The notes under the pieces were generated by a model. The model was not told where the DNA came from and did not search any database. It worked only from the letters and a program-made list of their open reading frames with translations. A DNA stretch of 33,945 bases from Burkholderiaceae bacterium (GTDB lineage: Bacteria; Pseudomonadota; Gammaproteobacteria; Burkholderiales; Burkholderiaceae_C), in the NCBI GenBank assembly GCA_019234815.1, contig JAFALA010000124.1, positions 1 through 33,945 of the forward strand, given 5' to 3'. The position numbers and the translations under genes are program-made. This document shows positions 11,019-19,058 of the stretch, one piece after another. The first letter of the stretch is position 1. Each line of letters starts with the position of its first letter.

Positions 11019-11363
11019 ATGAAGCGATTTCTCGCCGTATTCACCATCAACGTCGAAAAGATGGCTGCATTCCAGCAAAGCGCGGATGTGCAGCAGCGCA
11101 GCCAGGAAGGCGTCGCGGCCTGGCATCAGTGGATGGCCGATCATGCGGCCGTGGTCGTCGACGCGGGCGGCCCTCTGAGCCGCACCTTGGCCGTGAGCGC
11201 CGCCGGCATTGCCGATGCGAGAAACAATCTCGGCGGCTACCTGGTGGTGCAGGCCGAATCGCAGGCGGCCGCAGCGCAGCTGTTCGTCAACCATCCCAGC
11301 TTCGCCATCTTCCCCGGCGAAGGCGTGGAGGTCATGGAAATCCTGCCCATCCCCGGCAAGTAA
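11019..11363 (+). CDS. YCII-related small protein
   Basis: This 114-residue soluble protein resembles the YCII/DGPF-related dimeric ferredoxin-like fold. It has an N-terminal beta strand (MKRFLAVFTI), a helix with WHQWMADH, a glycine-containing GGPLSRT loop, GGYLVVQAES, and a C-terminal EVMEILPIP strand. Members of this group have no well-defined common reaction. A strong Shine-Dalgarno (GGAGGA, ending eight bases before the ATG) supports the start. It follows xthA by about 100 bp and converges on the DUF1566 lipoprotein gene. Confidence 0.7.
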   Translation: MKRFLAVFTINVEKMAAFQQSADVQQRSQEGVAAWHQWMADHAAVVVDAGGPLSRTLAVSAAGIADARNNLGGYLVVQAESQAAAAQLFVNHPSFAIFPGEGVEVMEILPIPGK

Positions 11364-11378
11364 AACGGCCGCAACGCC

Positions 11379-13028
11379 TCACCGCACCGCCAAGGTATAG
11401 CCCATGCCGGCCTTGGCGGTCGGGTACACACCGTAGTCGCAGCTGAAAACCGTCCATGCCAGGGTGGTATCGGCTGCGTCGGTGCTCGAAGTCCAGTAGA
11501 ACTGGAATCCGACCATGTTGGTGAAGACGCTGGGCTGCGAGCTGATGCCCGCGGTGTTGCTGACGAAGCTTTCGTCGAAGTAGTCCGCATGGTTGTTGAT
11601 GCCGCGGTCCTGCAGGCTCAGCATCTCCTTGCGATTGGGCATGCGCCAGCTGCCCGCCTTGGACCCGTCGCTGAGGCCGCACTGCCCGCTGGCCAGCGCG
11701 TTGACGGCCGCCACCGCGCCCGCCCAGGTCTGCTGAATGCAGCTGGCGTGCTTGAGCCAGACCAGTCCCGTCACGGTGTCGGTCACCGTGCCGTCGCCGT
11801 TGTCGCGCATGCGCGGGTACGTCAGGGGCGTCCCGATTTGCAGGCTGCCGTCGTCGCCCTTGGCGAAGGGCGCATAAGCGCCCGTCGCGGGCAGCTTGAC
11901 GACCGCACCGCTGCCGCCCCTCACGGCCCAGATGGCGTTCTTGGACGTGGCCATCAGGTTGCTCGTGCTGTCATTGACGTAGCTGCCGTCGCCCATGCGT
12001 ACCACCCAGGCATTCGTGGTGCCTTCCTGACCGCCGAAATAGGCTGTCGAGGTCCAGTACAAGCCGGCCGAGACCTTGCTGAACGGATGCCCGACCGTCA
12101 GCGCCGGGCTGCTGGCCGATACATCGACCAGGCTTTCCAATTCCACGACATTGGGCAGCCGCCATTGGCCTGCCATCGAGCCGTCGCTCAATCCGCAGGC
12201 GCCGCTGGCCAACTGCTGGACCATGGCCACGGCATTGGCCCATACGTCGGGGGCGAGGCAGCCTGCGTTTTTCAGCCAGACCAGCCCTGTCAGGCGGTCG
12301 GTGATGGTGCCGTCCTGGTTGTCCGCAAAGCGCTGGGCAGGCCAGGCGGCGCCCTTGTGCAGCGATCCGTCGTCCCCGCTTGCATAGCTGCTCGCCTGGC
12401 CCGATGCCGCCAGGCCGATCGGTGCATTCGAACCGTCGTAGGCCTGGAAGTTCGCTCCGGTGATGGAATTGCCGGGCGTCGAGTTGTAGTTGATGACCGT
12501 GTACGTCATCGGGGAGCCTCCATTGGGATTGGAGAAGTTCCCATTGAATCCGGCCCTGGACACGGCGGCGCCGATGGCCCCGATGGGCAGCGTCCAGTTG
12601 CTGGGCAGGGGGTTCCATTGATAGGCCGCCGTGCTCCAGGCAGGATCGGAGGCCATCACCGGAATGAACGCCGTGCCGGGCATGCTGGCCCAGATCTGGT
12701 AGTTTTCAGCGCAATTGGTGCAATCCGTCGGGAGATAGGCCCCCAGACCTGAAAACGAATAGTGTCCATTGGCATCGGTGGTCGTCGATGCATAAAACGT
12801 GGACGGATTCGAATTGGTGTTCACCATCGACACGGTGACACCCGCCATGGGCTGCCCGTTGAGCGTGACCGTGCCGCTCACCGAATTGGGCGGCACGACA
12901 CCGTTGTTGTTCGACGCGGCGCCGCTGCCGCCAGCGCCACCCCCGCCGCCGCAAGCGCCCAGCAAACCGGCCGTGCAGGCCAGCACAACAGCCAACCGGC
13001 AAAGGCCTGGACGAAAGACAAACCCCAT
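11379..13028 (-). CDS. Lipoprotein with carboxypeptidase-regulatory-like and two DUF1566 domains
   Basis: The 549-residue product starts with a lipoprotein signal peptide and lipobox LLGAC (lipidated Cys26), followed by a Gly/Ser-rich linker. A CNA-B/carboxypeptidase-regulatory-like beta domain lies at about 48-110 (SGTVTLNGQPMAGVTVSMVN). After a spacer come two tandem DUF1566 (Lcl-type) domains: about 235-372 (TDRLTGLVWLKNAGCL, QWRLPNVVELESLVD, YWTSTAYFG) and about 395-549 (TDTVTGLVWLKHASCI, SWRMPNRKEMLSLQD, YWTSSTDA). DUF1566 domains occur in surface proteins related to the lectin-like/FGE fold; binding partners here are unknown. It is divergent from the sia-type operon, sharing a 320-bp spacer that contains repeated GGCGTGA motifs. 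Confidence 0.85.
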   Translation of the reverse strand: MGFVFRPGLCRLAVVLACTAGLLGACGGGGGAGGSGAASNNNGVVPPNSVSGTVTLNGQPMAGVTVSMVNTNSNPSTFYASTTTDANGHYSFSGLGAYLPTDCTNCAENYQIWASMPGTAFIPVMASDPAWSTAAYQWNPLPSNWTLPIGAIGAAVSRAGFNGNFSNPNGGSPMTYTVINYNSTPGNSITGANFQAYDGSNAPIGLAASGQASSYASGDDGSLHKGAAWPAQRFADNQDGTITDRLTGLVWLKNAGCLAPDVWANAVAMVQQLASGACGLSDGSMAGQWRLPNVVELESLVDVSASSPALTVGHPFSKVSAGLYWTSTAYFGGQEGTTNAWVVRMGDGSYVNDSTSNLMATSKNAIWAVRGGSGAVVKLPATGAYAPFAKGDDGSLQIGTPLTYPRMRDNGDGTVTDTVTGLVWLKHASCIQQTWAGAVAAVNALASGQCGLSDGSKAGSWRMPNRKEMLSLQDRGINNHADYFDESFVSNTAGISSQPSVFTNMVGFQFYWTSSTDAADTTLAWTVFSCDYGVYPTAKAGMGYTLAVR

Positions 13029-13348
13029 GATGCAAACCCTGAAAAACCCAAAACAAGTGCCGGGCCACCGGCCACCATCGGCCGCAACCGACGCACAAGG
13101 CTAATGGACTCCTCGGACGGCACGAATGCCGCGCCAGCCGGATCCAGGCGCTGGCGTGAATTTGTTGGCGCTTTGACCGGCATCAGGCCGGCCGTGGCGC
13201 ATTCACGCCCTCCTTGAGGTGTCGCAAGCGCAAGGAAATTCACACAAGGCCTGGAAATATCGAACACCGACAAGGGGATCACGGAACTGTCACATAGGCG
13301 TGATTTAGCGTTTGTACGATCTGCGCACTCTTCATTCAAAGTCCACCC
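13029..13348. promoter_or_regulatory. Divergent spacer with three GGCGTGAwT repeats upstream of siaA
   Basis: This 320-bp spacer lies between the DUF1566 lipoprotein and siaA. It contains GGCGTGAAT at 13153-13161 and its perfect inverse ATTCACGCC at 13201-13209. A third copy, GGCGTGATT, is at 13297-13305, 44 bp before the siaA ATG. Start offsets are 48 and 96 bp. A weak -10-like TACGAT lies at 13315-13320. The siaA ATG has no Shine-Dalgarno. I see no gene in the spacer. Confidence 0.45.
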
Positions 13349-14593
13349 ATGCTCGAAGTCTCCGAATATCTGCAAGATTGCCGGCCGCGCTTTCGCGAAC
13401 CGAGCACGGCCGATCTTTGCATTCCCGTTCCGTTCGTGACCACCGAACAGACGAACGACCAGGTCATGCAGGTGTTCGCGCACCACCATGATCTGATCAG
13501 CCTGCCGGTGGTCGAGAGTTCGAAGCCGATCGGCCTGATCAACCGCAACATCTTCCTCTCGCAGATGAGCAAGCCCTTTCACAAGGAGCTTTACAACCGC
13601 AAGAGCTGCATCGCCTTCATGGACAAGGAGCCCCTGGTCGTCGAGTCGGACCTGAGCATCGAGGCGCTGACCTTCAGGACCGTGGAATACGGCGAGAAGG
13701 CGCTGACCGACGGCTTCATCGTCACGCGCCAGGGCCAGTTCCTCGGCGTGGGGCATGGCCTGCAACTGATGCGCGTGGTCGCCGAAGTGCAGGCCTCGCG
13801 CAACCGCCAAATCATGCACAGCATCGACTACGCGAGCGTCATCCAGCGCTCGATGCTGCGCACGTCGCGAGAAGCGCTGGACCAATCGGGCCTGGACGCC
13901 GACCTGGTCTGGCAGCCGCGCGACGTGGTGGGCGGGGATTTCTATCATTTCTCCCACCTGCCCGACGGCTGGTTTGCCACGATCGCGGACTGCACCGGCC
14001 ACGGGGTGCCCGGCGCGTTCATGACCCTGATCGCCTCGACCACGCTGAACAAGGCCATCGAGCAGATCGGCCCGAACGATCCGGCCAGGCTGCTGGGCAG
14101 CGTCAACCGCAGCATCAAGCAGATGCTGGGCCAGACCCAGGGACAGATCCAGGGGCAGGACCCGACGACCGGCTCGGACGACGGCATGGACGCGGCCTGC
14201 TTCTGGTTCGACAAGAACACGCGCCAAATTTTCTTTGCAGGCGCAAAGGCTGCGCTGTTCGTGCTCCATCCCGGCCAGGCCGGCGTGGAGATGCTCGACG
14301 GCGACCGCAAGGGGGTGGGCTATGTGGACAGCGACTTCGACTTTGCCTGGCAGAACCGGCACGTCCAGTTGCAGCGCGGCAGCCTGCTGTTCGCCACCAC
14401 CGACGGCCTGATCGACCAGATCGGCGGCGCCAAGGCGCTGGCGTTCGGCAAGCGCCGGATCCGCGACATCCTGATTGCCCACCGCGACGCGCCGGCTGCC
14501 GACATCAACCGCGCCATGCAACTCGAACTGCGGCAGTGGCAAGGCGAGCAGGCACGCCGCGACGATGTCACTTTCTTTTGTATTCGCGTCTAG
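13349..14593 (+). CDS. siaA: CBS-domain SpoIIE/PP2C phosphatase (SiaA-like)
   Basis: This protein is predicted to dephosphorylate the SiaC homologue encoded downstream and so set diguanylate cyclase activity. The 414-residue product has an N-terminal CBS pair (about 25-145; IPVPFVTTEQ, ISLPVVESSKPIGLINR, GFIVTRQGQFLGV) and a C-terminal PP2C/SpoIIE domain. Metal-binding motifs are intact: GGDF at 195-198, DCTGHG at 214-219, TTDG near 350-353, and RRDDVTF near the end. Pseudomonas SiaA carries a membrane/HAMP sensor; this one has no membrane segment and looks cytosolic, with a nucleotide-type CBS input. It is the first gene of a five-gene operon. The symbol is assigned from synteny with siaBCD as well as the domain. 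Confidence 0.88.
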   Translation: MLEVSEYLQDCRPRFREPSTADLCIPVPFVTTEQTNDQVMQVFAHHHDLISLPVVESSKPIGLINRNIFLSQMSKPFHKELYNRKSCIAFMDKEPLVVESDLSIEALTFRTVEYGEKALTDGFIVTRQGQFLGVGHGLQLMRVVAEVQASRNRQIMHSIDYASVIQRSMLRTSREALDQSGLDADLVWQPRDVVGGDFYHFSHLPDGWFATIADCTGHGVPGAFMTLIASTTLNKAIEQIGPNDPARLLGSVNRSIKQMLGQTQGQIQGQDPTTGSDDGMDAACFWFDKNTRQIFFAGAKAALFVLHPGQAGVEMLDGDRKGVGYVDSDFDFAWQNRHVQLQRGSLLFATTDGLIDQIGGAKALAFGKRRIRDILIAHRDAPAADINRAMQLELRQWQGEQARRDDVTFFCIRV

Positions 14594-14604
14594 GAGCGCA
14601 CTGA

Positions 14605-15174
14605 ATGGCGACCTCGCCCATCATTTCCGAATATGGGGCCTTTTTTGAGCTGGCCCGCAAGCATCGCGTGATCTTCTATTACGTCGGCTATTTCTCGCAG
14701 AACATCATCGCGGCGATGGCCGAGGCCGTGAAGCTGCAACTGGAAATCAGCGGCGTCACCGGACCCGACCGGCGCAAGCTTTTCTCGTCCTTCGTGGAGA
14801 TGGCCCAGAACATCATCCACTACTCGGTCGACGCGCTGACGCCGCCCAGCCTGCGAAACGGCGAGTTGCGCCATGGCTCCGTCTGCATCATCGAGCACCA
14901 GGGACGCCATTTGCTGCTGTGCGCCAACCCGATCGAGACCTCGGTCGCTGAAGATCTGCGCGTCAAGCTGGAGACCTTGCACGGCATGAGCACGGAAGAA
15001 ATCAAGCAGGCCTACAAGGACCTGCTTCGCTCCGAAACGCCGGAAGGCAGCAAAGGAGCAGGTATCGGATTCCTCACCATGGCGCGCGACGCCAGTGAAC
15101 CTCTGGCGTTCGATATCCAATTGGCAGACGGGATCGAGAACACGGCCGTGTTCTACCTGATGACCACGATCTGA
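14605..15174 (+). CDS. siaB: SiaB-family protein kinase
   Basis: SiaB phosphorylates SiaC on threonine and opposes the phosphatase. The 189-residue product is a GHKL-fold protein of the DUF6272/SiaB family. An N-box-like EMAQNIIHYS lies at 65-74 with Asn69 and His72, and a G-box-like SKGAGIGF at 149-156. The N-terminus (FELARKHRVIFYYVGYFSQ) is characteristic. A Shine-Dalgarno AGGAG overlaps the siaA stop codon region, giving coupling with siaA 11 bp upstream. Confidence 0.9.
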   Translation: MATSPIISEYGAFFELARKHRVIFYYVGYFSQNIIAAMAEAVKLQLEISGVTGPDRRKLFSSFVEMAQNIIHYSVDALTPPSLRNGELRHGSVCIIEHQGRHLLLCANPIETSVAEDLRVKLETLHGMSTEEIKQAYKDLLRSETPEGSKGAGIGFLTMARDASEPLAFDIQLADGIENTAVFYLMTTI

Positions 15175-15205
15175 CATCCACGCCAACCCATCACCGAGAT
15201 CACAG

Positions 15206-15595
15206 ATGGACAATCTGTTTATTGCCGCGACCCCCAGCTCACCCGAGGTGGACTTCAAGTTCGACCAGCACCGGCTCAGTCTTCGCGGAGAGTCCTACCC
15301 CGAGAACGCCGCAGCGTTCTATGGCGACATCATCGAACAGCTGCGCGGCTACCTCGCAAGCTGCAGCCGTCAGCAGATTGCGCTGCACATCGCGCTGGCC
15401 TATTTCAACAGCTCCAGCACCAAGATGCTGTTCAACATCATCGAGGCCTTGAATCATGCGGTCGAAACTGGCAATACCGTCATCGTTCACTGGTTCCATG
15501 ACGAAGAAGACGACACCATGCTGGAATTCGGCCAGGATCTCCGCGCCGATTTCCCGGCCATTGAATTCATCACCGAAGCCGTCAAGTCGGGTTGA
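15206..15595 (+). CDS. siaC: SiaC-type phospho-switch protein (DUF1987)
   Basis: SiaC is the partner-switch substrate: unphosphorylated it binds and activates the diguanylate cyclase SiaD, and SiaB phosphorylation stops this. The 129-residue product is a full-length DUF1987 protein. The motif YFNSSSTKML places the likely phospho-acceptor at Thr72, corresponding to Thr68 of Pseudomonas SiaC (inferred by motif, not alignment). The acidic WFHDEEDDTMLEFGQDL segment is also typical. It sits 31 bp after siaB and 10 bp before siaD. Confidence 0.92.
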   Translation: MDNLFIAATPSSPEVDFKFDQHRLSLRGESYPENAAAFYGDIIEQLRGYLASCSRQQIALHIALAYFNSSSTKMLFNIIEALNHAVETGNTVIVHWFHDEEDDTMLEFGQDLRADFPAIEFITEAVKSG

Positions 15596-15605
15596 GCCCG
15601 CGTCG

Positions 15606-16328
15606 ATGAGCCAACCCCCGGATCTGTTCGACGGAGAGAGCCGCGCCCTCTCCGTCGCGAAGACCATCTTCAACGATGCCCAGGCCGATGTCGACCGGCA
15701 TCGCAATGCACTGGGGGAGTTGATCACGGCCTATGAGCGGCTGCTGCGCGAGACCCGGCGGCTGGTGCGGCGCAGCGACCGGGAAGAGCTCGAAATGAAC
15801 CGACTCAACCAGCGCCTGCACGACCTGGCCACCGAGCTCGAATACCGCGCCACCCACGACTCGCTGACCGGCGTGCTGAACCGCGCCGCCATCATCGGAC
15901 TGTCCAACCAATACCTGGTCAAGGACAGCATCTCGCTGGTGGTGCTGGACATCGACCATTTCAAGCGCATCAACGACAGCTTCGGCCATCCGATCGGCGA
16001 TCGGGTGATCTGCGGCGTGGTCGACAGGCTCCAGGACGTGGTGTCGGATTCGGGCCAGATCGGGCGCGTCGGCGGCGAGGAGTTCACCGTGCTGCTGCCG
16101 CGCATGGACGGCGACGCCGCGGCGGCATTGGCCGAGCGCCTGCGCATGGCCGTGGTCGAGCACGATTTCGGACTGCCCGACGGCAGCCGTGTCAGCGCCA
16201 GCTTTGGCGTGAGCTGGCTGCCCCAGGGCGGCGGTTTCGACGAGGCCTACACCCGGGCCGACGAAGCCCTGTATGCCGCCAAGCGCGCGGGCCGCAACCA
16301 GGTGGTCCGGGCGGAGCGCTTGTCCTGA
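15606..16328 (+). CDS. siaD: SiaD-type GGDEF diguanylate cyclase
   Basis: This enzyme makes cyclic di-GMP from two GTP under control of SiaC. I chose the ATG at 15606, which gives 240 residues and follows siaC by 10 bp. A longer frame begins inside siaC at 15456 and is not credible. The N-terminal part (about 12-82) is a long helix/coiled coil, as in SiaD, where SiaC binds. The GGDEF domain (83-240) is intact: DIDHFKRINDSFGH with metal-binding Asp115 and Asp117, and GGEEF at 156-160. The canonical inhibitory I-site (RxxD five residues before GGEEF) is not present; that position reads SDSG. Confidence 0.92.
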   Translation: MSQPPDLFDGESRALSVAKTIFNDAQADVDRHRNALGELITAYERLLRETRRLVRRSDREELEMNRLNQRLHDLATELEYRATHDSLTGVLNRAAIIGLSNQYLVKDSISLVVLDIDHFKRINDSFGHPIGDRVICGVVDRLQDVVSDSGQIGRVGGEEFTVLLPRMDGDAAAALAERLRMAVVEHDFGLPDGSRVSASFGVSWLPQGGGFDEAYTRADEALYAAKRAGRNQVVRAERLS

Positions 16329-16367
16329 GTCTGTCGCGCAGTGGATATTGAGAAGTCAGGATACCCA

Positions 16368-18494
16368 GTGAAGCGTTTCGACCTTTCCAAGCTTCGAATC
16401 TGGCCGCGCCTGGTGCTGTCCTTCACCGTGTTGCTGCTGTTTTCGCTTCTGCTGGCCGGACTGTCGCTGTACCGCCTGAACGAGCTCTCCAACAATTTCA
16501 CCGAGGAGATGGGCCAGCTGAACCTGGATCGCGAAACCATTGATGAGATTCGCGACAGCTCGGAAGACGCCGCGCGCAAGCTGCCGGTCCTGCTCGGCGC
16601 CTCGCCGGAAGAGCGCGAATCGGTCTACGCCGAAATCAATGACGCCAACCACAACCTGGACCGGGTGCTGACGCGCCTGTCCGGCGGCCCCACCACGGCC
16701 GAGCAGCTCCACGCAATCGAAGGCGTTCGCGCCGGCCTGGCGTCCTACCGCGAACTCGTCAAGGCCACGATCCGGCTGATCGAGACCGGTGAAAACAAGA
16801 AGGCCCTGCATCTGCTGGGCGGCAAGACGGAAGCCACGCTGGTCGATTTGACGCGCGCCATCCGCGACCTCTCCGCGGCCAGCCAGATTGCCGCCATCGA
16901 GCGCGCCAAGGTGGTGCGCGACGAAATCCAGCAAGACCGCGTCTCGGTCGGCATCCTGTGCGTAGTGATCTTCAGCATTGGCTGCACGCTGGCGTGGCTG
17001 GTCACGCGCAGCATCGTGGTGCCGCTCGCGCGCACCGAACAGGGCGCGCGCCGCATTGCAACGGGCGACTACGCGTTCCGCATCGACGCCGGCGGCGCGG
17101 CCGAACTGGGCCGTCTGGCATCGGCCATGAACGTGATGGCGCAGGCGGTAGCCGAGCGCGAGGACTCGCTGTTCAAGATGTCCAATCTGGACGTGCTGAC
17201 CGAATTGCCGCTGCGCAACCAGTTCATCGTCCAGAGCCACGCGCTCCTGGCCAGGCTGGTCAAGGCCAAGCGCGTCGCCGTGGTGATCTGTATGGACGTG
17301 GACCGCCTCAAGAACGTCAACAACATCCTGGGCTTCGAGGCGGGCGACGCGCTGATCTGCGGCACGGCGCAGCGCTTGCGCGAGCTCTTCAATTCGGATG
17401 CCTGCGTGGGCAGGCTGGCCGGCGGCACCTTCATTGCGACCGTCGGCATCGACAACGCGGCCGGAGCGGAACTGGTGGCCGAGCGCGTGCAACGGGAGCT
17501 CAACACCAAGCTCGTGTGGGAGCATCAGCCGCTGGACCTGTCCGTTTCCATCGGCATGGCGCTCTTTCCGGCCCATGCGATGGACATGGACCTGCTGCTG
17601 CGCCGCGCCGAGCATGCCATGTTCGAATCCAAGCGGCAGCGGCTCCATGCCACCCTCTACAGCGCCAAGCTGGAGGAGTCGCGCCTCGACCACCTGAGCC
17701 TGCTGTCGGACCTGCAGGAAGCCATCGCGAACAATCATCTCAAGCAGTTCCTGCAGCCCAAGATCTCGCCCTTCGACCGCACCATGCACGGCGCCGAAGC
17801 GCTGGTGCGCTGGCACCATCCGGTGCGCGGCTGGCTATCGCCAGCTGAATTCATTCCGTTTGCCGAGAACACCGGACGCATCCGGCAGGTGACGCAATGG
17901 ATGCTGGAGCATGCGGTCCAGACGCTGGCCGACTGGCAGCAAAAGGGCCTGAACTGCAGCGTGGCCGTGAACGTCTCCACGCTGGATCTGCAAGACCCGA
18001 TGCTGCCGGCACGGGTGAACCACTTGCTGAAGAAATTCAACGTGGCGCCCTCCATGCTGCAGCTCGAGCTGACGGAGTCGGGCCTGATGGCCGGCGGCGA
18101 CGACCCCATCCGCGTCATGCACGGCCTCAACGAAATCGGCGTGAAGCTGGCCATCGACGATTTCGGCACCGGCCAATCCTCGCTCGCCTATCTGCAGCTG
18201 CTGCCGGTGCACGAACTCAAGATCGACCGCAGCTTCGTCGACGGCGTGAACCGCGACGCGCGGCGCCAGGACCTGCTGAAGTCCATCGTCGACCTGGGAC
18301 ACAGCCTGGGCCTGACGGTGACCGCCGAAGGGGTGGAGAACGAGGCCGAGCTGGAAGTCCTCAAGGCCGTCGGATGCGACCTGGTGCAGGGCTATCACAT
18401 CGCCAAGCCCATGAGCAGCGATGCACTGGCGCACTGGATGGAAGGGGTCGCCAAATCACCGGCGCCCCAGGCTGACGACTACGCCTGCCTCTGA
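16368..18494 (+). CDS. Membrane HAMP-GGDEF-EAL protein, probable c-di-GMP phosphodiesterase
   Basis: The 708-residue protein starts at a GTG at 16368 preceded by AGGA; an in-frame GTG at 16341 lacks a ribosome-binding site. It has a membrane segment at about 14-35, a periplasmic helical sensor domain, a second membrane segment at about 194-213, HAMP (to about 265), GGDEF (about 275-440) and EAL (about 450-700). The GGDEF motif is degenerate, AGGTF (351-355), so cyclase activity is unlikely. The EAL domain keeps GAEALVRW (Glu477), IDDFGTGQSSLAYL, LKIDRSFV and TAEGVENEAEL, so it probably degrades c-di-GMP. It lies 39 bp after siaD and likely belongs to the same operon, pairing a cyclase with a counteracting hydrolase. 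Confidence 0.9.
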   Translation: MKRFDLSKLRIWPRLVLSFTVLLLFSLLLAGLSLYRLNELSNNFTEEMGQLNLDRETIDEIRDSSEDAARKLPVLLGASPEERESVYAEINDANHNLDRVLTRLSGGPTTAEQLHAIEGVRAGLASYRELVKATIRLIETGENKKALHLLGGKTEATLVDLTRAIRDLSAASQIAAIERAKVVRDEIQQDRVSVGILCVVIFSIGCTLAWLVTRSIVVPLARTEQGARRIATGDYAFRIDAGGAAELGRLASAMNVMAQAVAEREDSLFKMSNLDVLTELPLRNQFIVQSHALLARLVKAKRVAVVICMDVDRLKNVNNILGFEAGDALICGTAQRLRELFNSDACVGRLAGGTFIATVGIDNAAGAELVAERVQRELNTKLVWEHQPLDLSVSIGMALFPAHAMDMDLLLRRAEHAMFESKRQRLHATLYSAKLEESRLDHLSLLSDLQEAIANNHLKQFLQPKISPFDRTMHGAEALVRWHHPVRGWLSPAEFIPFAENTGRIRQVTQWMLEHAVQTLADWQQKGLNCSVAVNVSTLDLQDPMLPARVNHLLKKFNVAPSMLQLELTESGLMAGGDDPIRVMHGLNEIGVKLAIDDFGTGQSSLAYLQLLPVHELKIDRSFVDGVNRDARRQDLLKSIVDLGHSLGLTVTAEGVENEAELEVLKAVGCDLVQGYHIAKPMSSDALAHWMEGVAKSPAPQADDYACL

Positions 18495-18509
18495 ACTCCC
18501 CGCGGAGGT

Positions 18510-18529
18510 CCGGGCCGCCACCGGCCCGG
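18510..18529. terminator. Bidirectional hairpin between convergent genes
   Basis: Perfect 7-bp arms CCGGGCC (18510-18516) and GGCCCGG (18523-18529) with a 6-nt loop fill the 35-bp gap between the convergent EAL gene and the merR-type gene. No T-run follows on either strand, so termination may be weak or bidirectional. Confidence 0.5.
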
Positions 18530-18976
18530 TCAGCTGGCCTTGGCCAGCGGTGCGACATGGCAGGCGCAGGCCTCGCCGTGCGCGGCCGACACCAACTCGG
18601 TCAGGATGCCGCAGCGGTGCCCCAGGTGCTGGGCGTCGCAGCGGCTCTTCAACATTTCCAGCTGCGCTTCGAGCGCCCGCATGCTTTGCAGGCGCGCGCG
18701 CACCTTGGCAAGCTGGGCGTCGATCAGGACGTCGACCCGCGCCAGCGCCTCGACGTCCTGGGTCTGCAGGCTGTCGAGGAGCAGGGTGATGTCGGCCAGT
18801 GGCATGTCGAGCGCGCGGCAATGGCGGATGAAGGACAGACGCTCCAGGTGCGCCTGGCTGTAGTCGCGGTAGCCGTTGTCGCTGCGCGCCGGGCCGGGCA
18901 GCAGCCCGGACTTTTCGTAAAAACGAATGGTCTCGATGTCGACCCCCGTGGCCTTGCCCAGTTCACCAATGCGCAT
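18530..18976 (-). CDS. MerR-family metal-responsive regulator (CadR/PbrR-like)
   Basis: This 148-residue activator should control the divergent P-type ATPase by twisting a long-spacer promoter. The N-terminal winged helix (MRIGELGKATGVDIETIRFYEKSGLLP) and the FIRHCRALDMPL helix (Cys53) are typical of Cd(II)/Pb(II) regulators. A long dimerisation helix follows, and a metal loop with Cys113 and Cys122 (SRCDAQHLGHRCGIL), plus a C-terminal CACH (Cys137, Cys139). The conserved Cys near residue 77-79, which should sit in a DCGEVN-type motif, is missing (VEALARVD here). That may alter metal specificity. It is divergent from the ATPase with an 82-bp shared spacer. Confidence 0.88.
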   Translation of the reverse strand: MRIGELGKATGVDIETIRFYEKSGLLPGPARSDNGYRDYSQAHLERLSFIRHCRALDMPLADITLLLDSLQTQDVEALARVDVLIDAQLAKVRARLQSMRALEAQLEMLKSRCDAQHLGHRCGILTELVSAAHGEACACHVAPLAKAS

Positions 18977-19021
18977 ACCGACTCCAGATCGAGAAATCCC
19001 CTGCCGGCAAGCATATCGCGC

Positions 19022-19052
19022 TTGACTCTGGAGTGGCTACAGGGACTCAAAT
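19022..19052 (+). promoter_or_regulatory. MerR-type promoter/operator of the P-type ATPase gene
   Basis: A -35 TTGACT (19022-19027) and a -10 TCAAAT (19047-19052) are separated by 19 bp, the overlong spacer that MerR-family activators correct. The spacer holds an imperfect dyad, ACTCTGGAGT at 19025-19034 and the arm CTACAGGGA at 19037-19045, very like the known pbrA/cadA operators. The -10 ends only six bases before the ATPase ATG. Confidence 0.85.
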
Positions 19053-19058
19053 AGCCCC

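Noticed and set aside
12878..14542. 554-residue open frame on the minus strand
   Set aside because: Antisense to the SiaA-like phosphatase and runs into the N-terminal coding part of the DUF1566 lipoprotein; no recognisable domain.
15456..15605. Longer start for the SiaD cyclase inside siaC
   Set aside because: It would overlap siaC by 140 bp; the ATG at 15606 fits operon spacing and the family N-terminus.
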